Source: Amycolatopsis coloradensis (GTDB lineage: Bacteria > Actinomycetota > Actinomycetes > Mycobacteriales > Pseudonocardiaceae). Taken from it: a DNA stretch of 64,000 nt. The stretch's first letter is position 1. Each line of letters begins with the position of its first letter. This document shows, piece by piece, positions 40,090 to 49,800 of the stretch. The DNA is taken from assembly GCF_001953865.1 (NCBI RefSeq), contig NZ_MQUQ01000006.1:148335-212334 (forward strand). The letters are read 5' to 3'. A program made the position numbers and the translations under genes. The notes below the pieces were generated by a model that saw nothing but the letters and a program-made list of their open reading frames with translations, made no database searches and was not told the DNA's origin.

Positions 40090-41444
40090 TACGATGAACG
40101 CCGCCAGACACCTCCGGTTTCGATGTATTCCTGCCCAGCGGCCAGGACCGACGAGGTACGGAGCAGTTGCCCTGACTCTCCCTTGATCTCCATTTCTCGG
40201 CCCTGTCCTTCATCCGTATACGAAAGCTTCACCATCCAGCCGCACGCGCAATCCTTGGCGACCGGATTGATGTCGAAGGTGACACTTTCGGTTGGAGCCA
40301 GCTCTACCACGGTGTCGGCAAAGTAGGAGGGCGACCCATTCACCGACTCCGCCGAATTCCTCACCCGCGGGTCAGTGCCGTCAAGGTCCACGGTGAGCGG
40401 GATACTCAGCCTGGCATCAATCCATCTGGAGCAGGCGAAAGCTGTTCCGGTCGCGGGTTTTGCCCGCTCCACGACCTGCACTTGCATACTGCGGATCACC
40501 ACCGTCCGCTTGCCGAGTCCGATCAGCGTGAGCCGCACCGGTGTCCCGCTGGCGAACCATCCACCCCGGCTGACGACGGCACCTTCCAAATCCCGGCAAC
40601 GCCTCGATCCGGGAATATCGTCCGGGGTGAGCAGGTCCGGGTGAACGGCTTGCGGATATCCCTCGAGCAGATAGTCCGCCTGAGCAGTGAACGGAACCTG
40701 GTAAGCGGGGCCGCCCTCGGGCGCCGAGGGTGCGGTAACCAAGACCGCTCCGACGACTGCGGCCACCACGACCACTGCGGTCACCGAGAAAAAAGTTCTT
40801 TTTCGGCGCCTGTTTAGGCTCTTTCGCCAGCTCAGGGAGTCGACGCCGGGGAACGCCACCCATGCCCGCGTACGAGTTTCTTTATTGGAGACCGATATCT
40901 GTCGGTAGATGCCTGGGTCGATATCCTCATAGCGATGGCGGACGACCTGCTCGAAAATCGTACCGGAAACGATCACGCCGAACTCGGCCTCAAGCAACCG
41001 CATCATTCGCCGGAAGGTTTTGCAACCTTCGAGACGGGACACGAGGTTCACGTCAGATCCCACCGAGCCCCACGGATCAGCATGCACAAGCCCGACATGA
41101 ACAGCCACCCGCAAGGCGATCCGCTCCGCCGCAGGGCGATCTTTGTTCCGCTCATGCAGTCTACGAGCAAGATCGACCGTGAAGACACGCACTACCTGAA
41201 GCACCGACACGGTGGGCGGAATGACGACGAGTGCGCCGTCGCCTCGTTCATCAAGGGAGAAACCTGGTAGCGAACGGCCTGTTTCGCCCAAAATCTCTTC
41301 GAGAGTGGAGAAGAGCCATTCGCGCACCGTCAGCTGATGCGGATTACTCCCTGCGCCAAAGCCCGCGACGTCGACCATGACGACCGTTTTCTGCAGCGGC
41401 TCATCCACGGATCCCACCTGCCACCCGATCGAAATCTCCACCAT
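40089..41444 (-). CDS. Nucleotide-cyclase-like membrane protein
   Basis: 451 residues. N-terminal class III cyclase-like domain, about 15-190: VVMVDVAGFGAG (first metal Asp), DERGDGALVVIPP, then VGLVHADPWGSVGSDVNLVS. One helix at about 215-236 is followed by an extracellular domain of about 210 residues with Cys pairs. The same cyclase-like signature begins the VMAP protein at 52332-54143 (VVVDVEGFTSP, EDRGDGALILLPP), so the two are paralogues at that domain. Whether it makes a cyclic nucleotide is unknown. Start ATG 41444 has no strong ribosome site. Confidence 0.75.
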   Translation of the reverse strand: MVEISIGWQVGSVDEPLQKTVVMVDVAGFGAGSNPHQLTVREWLFSTLEEILGETGRSLPGFSLDERGDGALVVIPPTVSVLQVVRVFTVDLARRLHERNKDRPAAERIALRVAVHVGLVHADPWGSVGSDVNLVSRLEGCKTFRRMMRLLEAEFGVIVSGTIFEQVVRHRYEDIDPGIYRQISVSNKETRTRAWVAFPGVDSLSWRKSLNRRRKRTFFSVTAVVVVAAVVGAVLVTAPSAPEGGPAYQVPFTAQADYLLEGYPQAVHPDLLTPDDIPGSRRCRDLEGAVVSRGGWFASGTPVRLTLIGLGKRTVVIRSMQVQVVERAKPATGTAFACSRWIDARLSIPLTVDLDGTDPRVRNSAESVNGSPSYFADTVVELAPTESVTFDINPVAKDCACGWMVKLSYTDEGQGREMEIKGESGQLLRTSSVLAAGQEYIETGGVWRRSS

Positions 41445-41611
41445 GAATCAGGGCGGCGTATGACATCGGCCAAACCAAGACACCCACGTGGATGCTCAAA
41501 GTCTTATTCAAAACTACCGCTGTTCCTTCTCAACCTGGTCGCCCTCCCCGGGTGACGGCGAGGAGTTCGTACCAGTCCACCGACGGAAAGCGCAAGTCGG
41601 CGGGCGCCGGG

Positions 41612-41983
41612 TCAAGCTCTGTCCAGCGCGGCGGCGACAGCGGCCAGCGCGGCGCCACGGTCGACGCCGAGTTCACGGGCGGCGCGGGCGTACTCGTCCG
41701 CCGCGGCCCGCAGGAGGGCGGCCTTCCCGGGACGCTCGGCGGCATCGGCGACGACCGTGCCCTTGGCGCGGGCGGTACGCACCCAGCCGCCTTCTTCCAG
41801 CTCCCGGTACGCCCGGGCCACCGTGCCCGAAGCCAGCGCCAAATCCCTGGCGAGTTGCCGGATGGGCGGCAGCCGGGTACCCGGCGCCAGCGCGCCGGCG
41901 GTGATCAACCGGACGATCTGGTCCCGGACCTGCCGCCACGGCGCGACCCCGAGATCCGTGTCGACGACGACCTTGAGCGGCAT
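41612..41983 (-). CDS. GntR family regulator (YtrA type)
   Basis: 123 residues. GntR winged helix at about 10-75 (APWRQVRDQIVRLITAGALA, LPPIRQLARDLALASGTVAR, AYRELEEGGWVRT), then a short helical tail, as in the YtrA subfamily. ATG 41983 overlaps the last base of the stop of the membrane-protein gene upstream, so both are in one operon. An exact palindrome before that gene (42702-42725) is the likely operator. Confidence 0.9.
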   Translation of the reverse strand: MPLKVVVDTDLGVAPWRQVRDQIVRLITAGALAPGTRLPPIRQLARDLALASGTVARAYRELEEGGWVRTARAKGTVVADAAERPGKAALLRAAADEYARAARELGVDRGAALAAVAAALDRA

Positions 41984-42690
41984 CAGGCGGTTTCGGCCCG
42001 CGATCGGTGGGCGAGGTTGAACCAGCCGGCGAACCCGGCGACGACCAGGATCCACGAGGCCAGGTTCGTCACGTCCGGGATGGCCAGTGTCACGGTGGCG
42101 GCCAGGCCCAGCCCCGCGGCCACCCGCGCGCTGCGGACCCGCAACGCGCCGTCCGCCGCACTGTCCCCTGTGGACGGTCGGCGCACCGCGAGCAGGATGA
42201 CCGGCCAGGTGACCGCCGAGACCGCGGCGGCGACCCCGAGCAACCCCCACCACTGATGGACCACGAGCCAGGCGGCCGCCGCCGCGACGATCGCCGCGTA
42301 GGTGACCAGACCCCAGACGGGAATGAGCCCGCGCACCCCACGCCGCTCCAGCCCGGCCTCACGGCGAGCGCTCTTTCGCGGCCGTTGGGCCAGCACCTCG
42401 GCGATCAGCGCGCCGATGAGCAACGTGGCGAGGAAGAACGACGTGGTGTCGCCGCGAATTCCGGTGAGATCGGCCAGCACCGGCAGCCCGAGGAAGAGCC
42501 AGGGATACCAGAACCGGCGGCGCCGCAGATAACGCACGGCTTCAGTGACATCGGACGGCGAAGGATCGTCGACGCCCCACCGGCGCAGCACCTTCTTGCC
42601 CTGCTTTTCGCCCGGCCACAGCAAGACCAGGATCACCAGCCCGATCAAACCCATGAACAGGGCCACGGCCACGATGTTGTCGAACGGCAC
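41983..42690 (-). CDS. Membrane protein co-transcribed with GntR
   Basis: 235 residues with about six or seven hydrophobic segments (NIVAVALFMGLIGLVILVLL, WLFLGLPVLADL, FFLATLLIGALIAEVL and four more). No family recognised; membrane partners of YtrA-type regulators are usual. GTG 42690 is chosen because GGGAGG lies six bases upstream, while the earlier ATG (42717) falls inside the operator palindrome. Confidence 0.8.
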   Translation of the reverse strand: MPFDNIVAVALFMGLIGLVILVLLWPGEKQGKKVLRRWGVDDPSPSDVTEAVRYLRRRRFWYPWLFLGLPVLADLTGIRGDTTSFFLATLLIGALIAEVLAQRPRKSARREAGLERRGVRGLIPVWGLVTYAAIVAAAAAWLVVHQWWGLLGVAAAVSAVTWPVILLAVRRPSTGDSAADGALRVRSARVAAGLGLAATVTLAIPDVTNLASWILVVAGFAGWFNLAHRSRAETA

Positions 42691-42701
42691 GATCAGCCTC
42701 C

Positions 42702-42725
42702 CTTGTATCAAGTCCATGATACAAG
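42702..42725. promoter_or_regulatory. GntR operator
   Basis: CTTGTATCA-AGTCCA-TGATACAAG: perfect 9-base arms, 6-base spacer, 12 bases before the start of the membrane-protein/GntR operon. AT-rich against a GC-rich background. It decides the translation start of the downstream gene. Confidence 0.85.
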
Positions 42726-42739
42726 CCAGGCCAGTGGTC

Positions 42740-42796
42740 GTGTCGCGAAAGCCACTTTCGAGACGTCTGATGTCCCGAAAGTGGCTTTCGCGACAC
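42740..42796. repeat. Dispersed hairpin repeat, second copy
   Basis: Arms 42740-42764 and 42772-42796 (25 bases, one mismatch). Near-identical to 33143-33197, with the shared core GTGTCGCGAAAGCCACTTTC. Confidence 0.85.
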
Positions 42797-43325
42797 CCTG
42801 GACGGCGGCCGAGGCGGAGTCCAGCGTGTAAGAGAAGTACTCCAGCTTCGGGAAGGCCTTGCCCGCGGAGTCCTTCACCTTCGACAGCGCTTTGGTGCCG
42901 ACGGCGAGGAAGCCGCTGAAGTAGTCCAGCGAGTTGTCGCCGTAGTTGTCCCATTCCTGATAGGCCCGCCGCCTGGAGGCGCTCGGCGTAGGTCTTCCAG
43001 GTGTAGCCGGTGTGCCGCCAGGCGTCGTTGCCGATGGCGCGGGTCCTGCCGTCCGGTTCGAAGCCGAGTTCGCCGGTGAACAGGTACATCCGCTTCGGGT
43101 TGGTGGGTCCCGTTTCCGAGCAGTGGTAGGCGTCGCAGACGGTGAAGGCGTCGGCCAGCTCGTGGTAGAACCGCGTGTGATAGGTCAGCGACCGGACACC
43201 CTTGGCGCCGCACCAAGCGTCGTGACGGCCCTTGTTCCACGCCCGGTGGCCGCCGGACCAGCTGTGGTCGACGTCGGCCATGAACTGGTCGTCGATCGCG
43301 TAGGCAAGCGAGGTTCCCGCCGATC
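42797..43325 (-). pseudogene. Phospholipase C (phosphocholine type) remnant
   Basis: The minus strand encodes the middle of a secreted phospholipase C: FMADVDHSWSGGHRAWNKGR, AFTVCDAYHCSETGPTNPKR and DAWRHTGYTWKTYAERLQ. It then jumps frame to YQEWDNYGDNSLDYFSGF and runs on to the repeat at 42796. A short stretch normally between AAG and YQEW (ISWKV-like) is missing, which causes the shift. There is no N-terminal signal and no C-terminal half, so the gene is dead at both ends. Confidence 0.75.
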
Positions 43326-43405
43326 AGAAGGAAACATAGTCGCTTACTCGGTACCAGGGTTCCGCCGGTGGGCTGCATGATCGGAGCAACAAGACGCGAC
43401 ACCGC

Positions 43406-43438
43406 GGTGGGGGCCGCCCCCCTTGAGCGGCCCCCACC
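43406..43438. terminator. GC-rich hairpin terminator
   Basis: Perfect 12-base arms GGTGGGGGCCGC (43406-43417) and its complement (43427-43438), 9-base loop, 30 bases beyond the stop of the membrane-protein gene at 43469. Confidence 0.8.
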
Positions 43439-43468
43439 CGGTTCATCCGGCCGAAATCGGCCGGACGC

Positions 43469-43879
43469 CTATTTCCCGTTCCCGGAGCGCCGGGACAAGG
43501 CCGTCAGCGAGAGCGCCATGACGAGCGGCCAGATCACGGCCACCATCGAGGCTCCCCCGAAGGCGATCACCGTGACCGCGACCGCCGTCACGATCAGCCC
43601 GCCGACGGGCGACACGTAACAAAGACCCAACGGCCCCAAGAACAGGGCCCACAACAATGCCGCCTTCACGGACTTGGCAGGCGGACGGGGAACCGGGTAC
43701 CGGCCGGGGCCGGTGACCTCGTGGTCGGCGCCCTGGTACCACCCGCCGGACATCAGCGGCGGGTGCGGCGCGAAAAAAGCCGGCCTTCGCCCGAACGCCT
43801 TGGGCGTCCGCAGATTTTCTCCGGCCGGCTCGTGGCGGTGATCCTTCGGCCGTCCCATGACACTTTCGGCACTGCGCAT
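43469..43879 (-). CDS. Small membrane protein, C-terminal helices
   Basis: 136 residues. The N-terminal 70 residues are polar (charged, with WYQGADHEVTGPGRYP), then two or three helices (ALLWALFLGPLGLCYVSP, GGLIVTAVAVTVIAFGG, MVAVIWPLVMALSL). No family recognised. ATG 43879 has GGAGG five bases upstream. Followed by a hairpin terminator; divergent from the Crp-type gene. Confidence 0.75.
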   Translation of the reverse strand: MRSAESVMGRPKDHRHEPAGENLRTPKAFGRRPAFFAPHPPLMSGGWYQGADHEVTGPGRYPVPRPPAKSVKAALLWALFLGPLGLCYVSPVGGLIVTAVAVTVIAFGGASMVAVIWPLVMALSLTALSRRSGNGK

Positions 43880-44065
43880 GACATCCTCCCCCGTCGCCGG
43901 GCCGAGGCCTGGTGAAGTCACCTCTCGCCTGGCACAATTACCGGTTGCGGTTCGAAACTTCCGGGTCGTTCTGCCCACTGACCATGCTGACGAGTCGGGG
44001 GAGTGACTGATGCGTCATATGGAACACAGCGCCGAGCCGATTCCCGTGAGCCCGACGGCGCCAGG

Positions 44066-44755
44066 ATGACCGAGTACGGGATCTGGCGACGACTGACGCC
44101 CGCCGAGCAGTCCGCTCTCCGCGGCGCGGGCCATCTGAAGGTGTGGCGCCCCGGCCAGATTCTCGCCCTCCAGGGCAGCCCGCCCACGAGCATGTTCGTC
44201 GTCCTGCGCGGCTGGGTGAAGATCAGCGCCACCAACTATCGCGGCGAAGACGCCCCGCTCGCCGCCCGTGGCCCCGCGGAAATCGTGGGCGAAGTGGCGC
44301 CGATCAGCGGACTCCCCCGTTCCGCCACCATGTCGGCGATAGACGAGGTGCACACCCTCGTCGTGTCGCGGGAGAAGTTCCTCGGCGTGCTGCGCGACCG
44401 GCCGCGCATCGCCGAGGAGATCTTCCGGACCGCGGCGATCCGGCTGCAACAGTCGGATCGGCTGCGCCTCGAGTCCGGCGGGCCGGATTTCCCGCAACGC
44501 CTCGCGGCGGTGCTCCTGGAACTGGCCCTCCAGCACGCCCTCGACTGGACGGACGAGAAACAGGTCGTTCTCCATTTCAATCAAGGGGAGCTGGCCGGCT
44601 TCGCCCGTGTCTCCCGCAGCACGCTGATCCGCGGCCTCGAAGAACTCCGGCGGCTGGGCGTGGTGCGCACCGCGCGCCAGCGCGTCACCATCACCCGCCC
44701 TCGCGCACTCCGAGAATTGGCCGCCGGACGGCCGCCACCAGCAGAAGAGGCCTGA
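44066..44755 (+). CDS. Crp/Fnr family regulator
   Basis: 229 residues. Cyclic-nucleotide-binding-type beta-barrel at about 20-125 (GQILALQGSPPTSMFVVLRG, EIVGEVAPISGLPRSATMSA) and an HTH_Crp at about 175-215 (FNQGELAGFARVSRSTLIRG). The cNMP phosphate-binding Arg region reads LPRSATM in place of the strict RSA consensus, so ligand binding is possible. The start is uncertain: GTG 44003 and ATG 44066 both lack good ribosome sites. It precedes the FxsA-like peptide gene by 77 bases on the same strand. Two cyclase-like proteins nearby make cyclic-nucleotide control an interesting but unproven idea. Confidence 0.85.
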   Translation: MTEYGIWRRLTPAEQSALRGAGHLKVWRPGQILALQGSPPTSMFVVLRGWVKISATNYRGEDAPLAARGPAEIVGEVAPISGLPRSATMSAIDEVHTLVVSREKFLGVLRDRPRIAEEIFRTAAIRLQQSDRLRLESGGPDFPQRLAAVLLELALQHALDWTDEKQVVLHFNQGELAGFARVSRSTLIRGLEELRRLGVVRTARQRVTITRPRALRELAAGRPPPAEEA

Positions 44756-44832
44756 ACAGCCGGGAAATCTCGGCTATCCTGGTCAAGGTTCAACTCTCGC
44801 AACCGTTTCACGGGGTGGAGGGAATCGGCACG

Positions 44833-45030
44833 ATGAGTTCTTTCTCGGCAAGCACGGAACCGGACATCGAATCCACGTTGATCGATCTCGACGCGGTCTC
44901 GTTCACCGCGTTACGGGATCTGGACAGTGAAGCCTTCCGGCATTCGGCGCACCACGTCGTCGAACGCACCACCAACGTCCGCGCGCGCTACAGAAGCGCC
45001 GGCACCGGGGGCGGTGAACGGATCGACTGA
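44833..45030 (+). CDS. FxsA-like RiPP precursor candidate
   Basis: 65-residue peptide. GGAGGG lies nine bases before ATG 44833, and the stop overlaps the start of the HExxH enzyme (TGATG), so the two are translationally coupled. The central part, STLIDLDAVSFTALRDLDSE, resembles the leader of FxsA peptides as I recall them (DL-x-x-V-x-x-x-x-L-x-x-LD pattern followed by a His/Ala-rich helix and VVE). FxsA normally ends in FxSxx. This one ends NVRARYRSAGTGGGERID, so the C-terminal core differs. The precursor role is inference from position and leader. Confidence 0.65.
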   Translation: MSSFSASTEPDIESTLIDLDAVSFTALRDLDSEAFRHSAHHVVERTTNVRARYRSAGTGGGERID

Positions 45031-46847
45031 TGTCGCCACCAGCCGGGTCTCGCCCCGTGTTTCACCGCTTGTCGTGGCGAGACTTCGACGCACTCGCGCG
45101 CCTTGACGGCGACGAGGAGATGGCGCGCCGTCTGCGACGGGCCGAGCGGAGCCGGCGCAAACTGCTGATCCACGCGTTGCTGACCGAAGCCTCCAAGACC
45201 GACGACCACGTGGGTCCGCTGCCTCCACTGGATTCCGCGTGGGAACTCCTCGCACGTGCCGAAGCAAGAGCACCACGGGCCGTGAACCGGATCCTCACCA
45301 ATCCGTACACCGGTAGCTGGGCGGGCTACACGACTCGCTTGATGCGCAACGGAATCGACGGCGTCGGTCCGTTGTGGATGCACCTCGGGCACGCGCACGC
45401 CATCGCGGCGGCCGCGGCGATCCGGGCCGAGCTGGACTTCGAAACCGCGATCCCGGCCTGGCAGGGCAACGCCATGCTCCCGTCCCTCGGGATGGCCGGA
45501 TTTCCCCTTAGCGAACCGTTTTCTTCGGCCGTCGTCCGGGGCGTGAACGGCCGTTACTTCGTCTCGAACGGCGAAACGACGGTGCGCTTGCCGAGTGCGC
45601 CGGACGCCGACGCGCCCGGCTGGTGGGGAATCCGGCGGGTGCGGAGCCAGGTCGGCGTGCACCGGTTCTCGTTGTGGCTGGACGATCTCGATCCCTATCG
45701 CGGACTCTACGAGCCGGTTCCACCGGAACGACTGCCGGACAAGGATTTGGCGGATTGGCAACGGCTGATCGACGAGGCCTGTCGGCTGATCGCCGCGCAT
45801 CTGCCCGGCCTGGCCCGGATCATGCCGGTGGGGCTGGCTTCACTCGTACCGAAACCGCAGGTGCTGTTCCGGAATCCGAGCGCCTCGACCGGGGAAGCGT
45901 TCGGAAGCGCGGTGGTCGGCCTTCCCGCCGACGGCACCTCCCTCGCCGATACCCTGATCCACGAGTTCCAGCACATCGTGCTCGGCGGTCTGCTGCACCT
46001 CGTCGAGCTGTACGAAACCGATCCACGGGAACGGATCTACGTGGCCTGGCGGGATGATCCGCGGCCGTTGAGCGGCGCTCTGCAAGGGGTCTACGCCTAC
46101 TTCGGCGTCACGGCGTTCTGGCGTGCACTGCACCAGGCGGGCCGGAATTCCCGGCGCTCCGGCTTCGAATTCGCGTATTGGCGCGAGCAGACGTGGCGCA
46201 CTCTCCAGGTCCTGCGCACGGACGCGACGCTGACCGTCGCCGGGCGACGATTCCTCGAAAACATCGCCGGACGCCTCGGCCCCTGGCGGGACGAGCCCGT
46301 GCCGTCGGAGTCGAGCGCGCTGGCCACGGCCGCCCGCCGGGATCACCTCGCGGGCTGGCGGGCCCGCCACCTGCGCCCGGACCCGTCCGTGGTCACGGAG
46401 CTGGTGGCCGCCTGGCTCGGCGGCAGACCGAGGCCACCCGCCACCCTCGACGCCACCGATCTTCCCCCGACGCCGGTACCGGACGGTAGCTGGTCCCACG
46501 CCCGGATGGACCTGATCCGGCTGGCGTCCGACGACACACCGGTGCCGCCCGGCGGACGGCCACCGGCGGTACCCGGTGCCACCGCCGCGGATTTCGCCTA
46601 CACCGGCGGTGACTACCTCGAAGCCATCAAGGGCTATCGACAGGAACTGGCCACGGATCCGGACCGGCCTGCCTCACTGGTCGGGCTGGGCCTCGCACTT
46701 TCCGCGCGAGGCCCTCATCCCGCCGCCCGTGCCCTGCTGCGCTGCCCCGAACTCGTCCGTGCGGTCCACCGGCAGCTGAGAGCCGTCCCCCGGCCCCCGA
46801 CCGTGGAACAGCTCGCTTCGTGGATAGGGCAACTCGTCCCGGGCTGA
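45030..46847 (+). CDS. HExxH-type peptide beta-hydroxylase family protein
   Basis: 605 residues. HEFQH (311-315) sits in TLIHEFQHIVLGGLLHLVEL, the hallmark of the HEXXH peptide-modification family. Some members have been shown to be iron/2-oxoglutarate peptide beta-hydroxylases rather than proteases. The N-terminus begins FHRLSWRDFDALARL, typical of the family, and the last 100 residues carry a TPR-like helix pair. The start overlaps the stop of the 65-residue peptide, its probable substrate. It ends one base from the end of the convergent vWA-NB-ARC-TPR gene, whose homologues (FxsT) accompany such enzymes. Chemistry here is inference. Confidence 0.85.
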   Translation: MSPPAGSRPVFHRLSWRDFDALARLDGDEEMARRLRRAERSRRKLLIHALLTEASKTDDHVGPLPPLDSAWELLARAEARAPRAVNRILTNPYTGSWAGYTTRLMRNGIDGVGPLWMHLGHAHAIAAAAAIRAELDFETAIPAWQGNAMLPSLGMAGFPLSEPFSSAVVRGVNGRYFVSNGETTVRLPSAPDADAPGWWGIRRVRSQVGVHRFSLWLDDLDPYRGLYEPVPPERLPDKDLADWQRLIDEACRLIAAHLPGLARIMPVGLASLVPKPQVLFRNPSASTGEAFGSAVVGLPADGTSLADTLIHEFQHIVLGGLLHLVELYETDPRERIYVAWRDDPRPLSGALQGVYAYFGVTAFWRALHQAGRNSRRSGFEFAYWREQTWRTLQVLRTDATLTVAGRRFLENIAGRLGPWRDEPVPSESSALATAARRDHLAGWRARHLRPDPSVVTELVAAWLGGRPRPPATLDATDLPPTPVPDGSWSHARMDLIRLASDDTPVPPGGRPPAVPGATAADFAYTGGDYLEAIKGYRQELATDPDRPASLVGLGLALSARGPHPAARALLRCPELVRAVHRQLRAVPRPPTVEQLASWIGQLVPG

Positions 46848-46848
46848 C

Positions 46849-49800
46849 CTACATCAACATCGGGTCGATGTCGCAGTCGGCACGGGTGCCGCGGCCCGCC
46901 GCCTGCGTCCCCGGGTGGGCCTCGCCGAGAACCTGGCGGTATTTCACCAGAATCGGGTCACGGTACGGCGCGGCCTCCTCGTCCCGGCCGAGAGCGGCCA
47001 AGTCGAGTCCCAGGTTGAAGGCCGCGGCGAGCACGGAGGGGTGGTCTTCCCCGAGCTTCTGCTTGCCACGCTCGACAGCGTCCCGTCCCAGTTCGACCGC
47101 CCTGTCGTATTCACCCAATGCCGCGAGATCACTTGCCAGGTTGATCGTGGCGACGACGGCATAGGGGTGATCCGGGCCGATGGTGCTGCGGAAATGCTCG
47201 AGCGCGCGCTCGTCGAGGACGCGGGCGGCCGCCGGGTCGCCCAGCAGCCGCAGCGTCACCGCGAGGTCGACGTTGGCCGCGAGAGTGTGCGGGTGATGCT
47301 CGCCGAGACCACCCCGGTACCGCTCGAAGGTTTGCTCGCCGAGCTTCTTCGCCGCTGCCAGATCACCCGAATGACGAAGGTCGATCGAATGGGCGAGCGC
47401 GCAGGCCATCGTCGTGGCGTGGTCGTCACCATAGGCGAGCCGGAACCTCTTGAGGGCTTCCGTGGACAGGCTGAGCGCGCCCAAATGGTCGCCGTCCTTC
47501 CGCCGGGTGATCGACAGCATGAGGGTGTTGCCGGTCGCGTCCAGCTGGTCCGCGCCGAAACGGGCGTAGAAGTTCTCCGTGAGCCTTTCCTGCTGGACCC
47601 GGGCTTGGCCGTACTCGCCCGCCTCACGCAGGTCCACGATCAGCGCGCTGTTGACCCCGAAGGTGCGGACATGGTCCCGGCCGAGCACCTCGATCCGCCG
47701 CCTGAGGGTGTCCCGATCCAGTTCCAGGGCCTCTTGGTAGGCGCCGGCCAGCCGGAGGCTGATCGCGTGCTGGTACGCGGCGTAGAGCGTCTCCGGATCG
47801 TCCTCGCCGAACATGCGCTTGGCCTTGTGGTAGATCTCTTCGCTCAGTTTGGTCGCCGCCGCGAAGTCACCCTGTGCGCGGAGATCGATCGTGATGTTCC
47901 GCTGGAGCGCGAAAGTCTCTTCGTTCTCTTCGCCCGATATTTGAAGTCGCAACGCGAGGGTGCGCTGGTTGAGCTCCGCGGCTTCGGCGTACCGGCCGAT
48001 CGCCCAGAGATAGAGACCGAGCCTCGATGACACTTCGAGTGTCTGCGGATGAGTGGGGCCGAGGGTGACGGTGAGCTTCTTTCGCGCTTCGAGGCCGAGC
48101 CGGGCCGCTTCTTCGTGGTCGCCGTACTCGAACAGATAGCGCATCAGGTTGATATGGAGCTGACGCGGCCAGTCGTCGTCACAATCCAGCACTTTCGCCG
48201 CATACGCGTGCGGCAGCAGTTCACGGTAGCGCGACCAGTGCCTGCTGGACTCGGGGTCGTTCGGGTCCAATGCGGCGAGCAGCTGATGGGCGCCGTGCTG
48301 CATCCGCGCGTGCACCTGACGGGCCATGACCCGGTTACGCAGGACCAGCTGGACCAGACGGTGCAGCTGGAGGGTGTTGTTGCCGTGGTCGATCTTGGCG
48401 AGGCCGTATCGGTTGATGTCACGGATGGCGCGCGCCAGTTTGATCGGGTCACGCAGCGCGGCGTCGAGTTCCGGGGAAATCGACACCCGGCTGACTCCGG
48501 TGAGCAGATCACGCGAAATCGGTTCCGGGGAAAAGAAAGCACAGATGTGCAGGATCTGATGAGCCGCCGGGTTGCGGGTCTTCAGTTCCTCGAAAGAGAC
48601 GTTCCACGCCGCGGCGACGGAAACCTCGTTGTCGGGCGCCGAGGCGGTATCGAGGATTTCCTCGACCGACTCGTCGAACAGGCGCAAGTACTCCTGCACC
48701 GGCATTCCGGTCACCGCGCGCCAAGCCGCCGCCTGTTCCACGGCCAAGGGCAGATCGCCGAGCTTTTCCGCGAGTTCGTCGGCATCGGCCGGGTCGATCT
48801 CCGGCCCGCGGCGCCCGAGCAGTTCGACACTTTCCGCACGCTTGAACACCGCCAGCTCCAACGGGCGCGCGATACCCGCCCAGTCGGAGTTCCGCGACGT
48901 GATCAGGATTTCGCCGGGACCGTTGCGCGGGAAGAACGGCAGCACGGTCTCCGGGCTCTCCGCCGCGTCGAAGATCAGAAGCCAGCGGCGGAACGGCCGC
49001 CCGGTCCGCAATGCCTCGATCACCGCCGGTACCGCGACGTTGGCCTCAGCCGCGCCCTGGAGGCCGAGGATCCCGGCGAGTTCGGTGAGGCCTGCCCGGA
49101 TCTGCGTGGTGTGCGCGGCGTCGATCCACCAAACGAGATCGTAATCCTGCAGATGTCGATAAATATACTCAGTGGCCATCTGGGTCTTGCCGATACCACC
49201 GAGGCCGTGCAATGCCGAAGGGAGCACGGCTGTGGTGCCGCTGCTCAACCGCTTGGTGAGCTGCTCGAGAAGTTCGTCACGGCCGGTGAAGTTCGGATTG
49301 CGCGGAGGCACGTTCCCGAATACCAAGGGCGGGTCGTCGGCCTGACGTGCCGGGAAGCTCCGGGCCGTATCCGAAGCGGAGGGATGCGCGATCCTCGTCG
49401 TCGGTTCATTCGAATCGGGTTCGCCGAGATGGGACGAACGCCCCTCCGTCCGTTGCGTCGAAGCGGGGGGCTTTTCGGCCAGCTCAGGCATCTTGGGGCT
49501 CGCAGTCTCGATTGAGGTCTTTGTCGATCCGGGTTCGAATACAGGGGGCCCTTGCCGCTGTATCCGATCGGCCCGCGATAGATACGGGCCCGAGAGAGCG
49601 CGCAGGAGCGCGCTCTCCAGCTCAACGTCGGCCGACGACTCGTGGGTAAGAATCGGATCCGGCGTGTTGTGCGGGTCGGCGATAGCGTCTCGGAGGTGGC
49701 CGAGCAGCGGAATCCGTTCACCGAAATGAGTGGCCGCCACTCGTACGACGCTCGCCGTTTCCGAACGCCGCGCGCCACTGAGCAACAATTCACGGACTGC

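Noticed and set aside
45960..45976. HExxH as a zinc protease
   Set aside because: The surrounding sequence matches the HEXXH peptide-modification family, with a coupled small peptide gene and no signal peptide or protease prodomain; metalloprotease activity is not excluded but is less likely.
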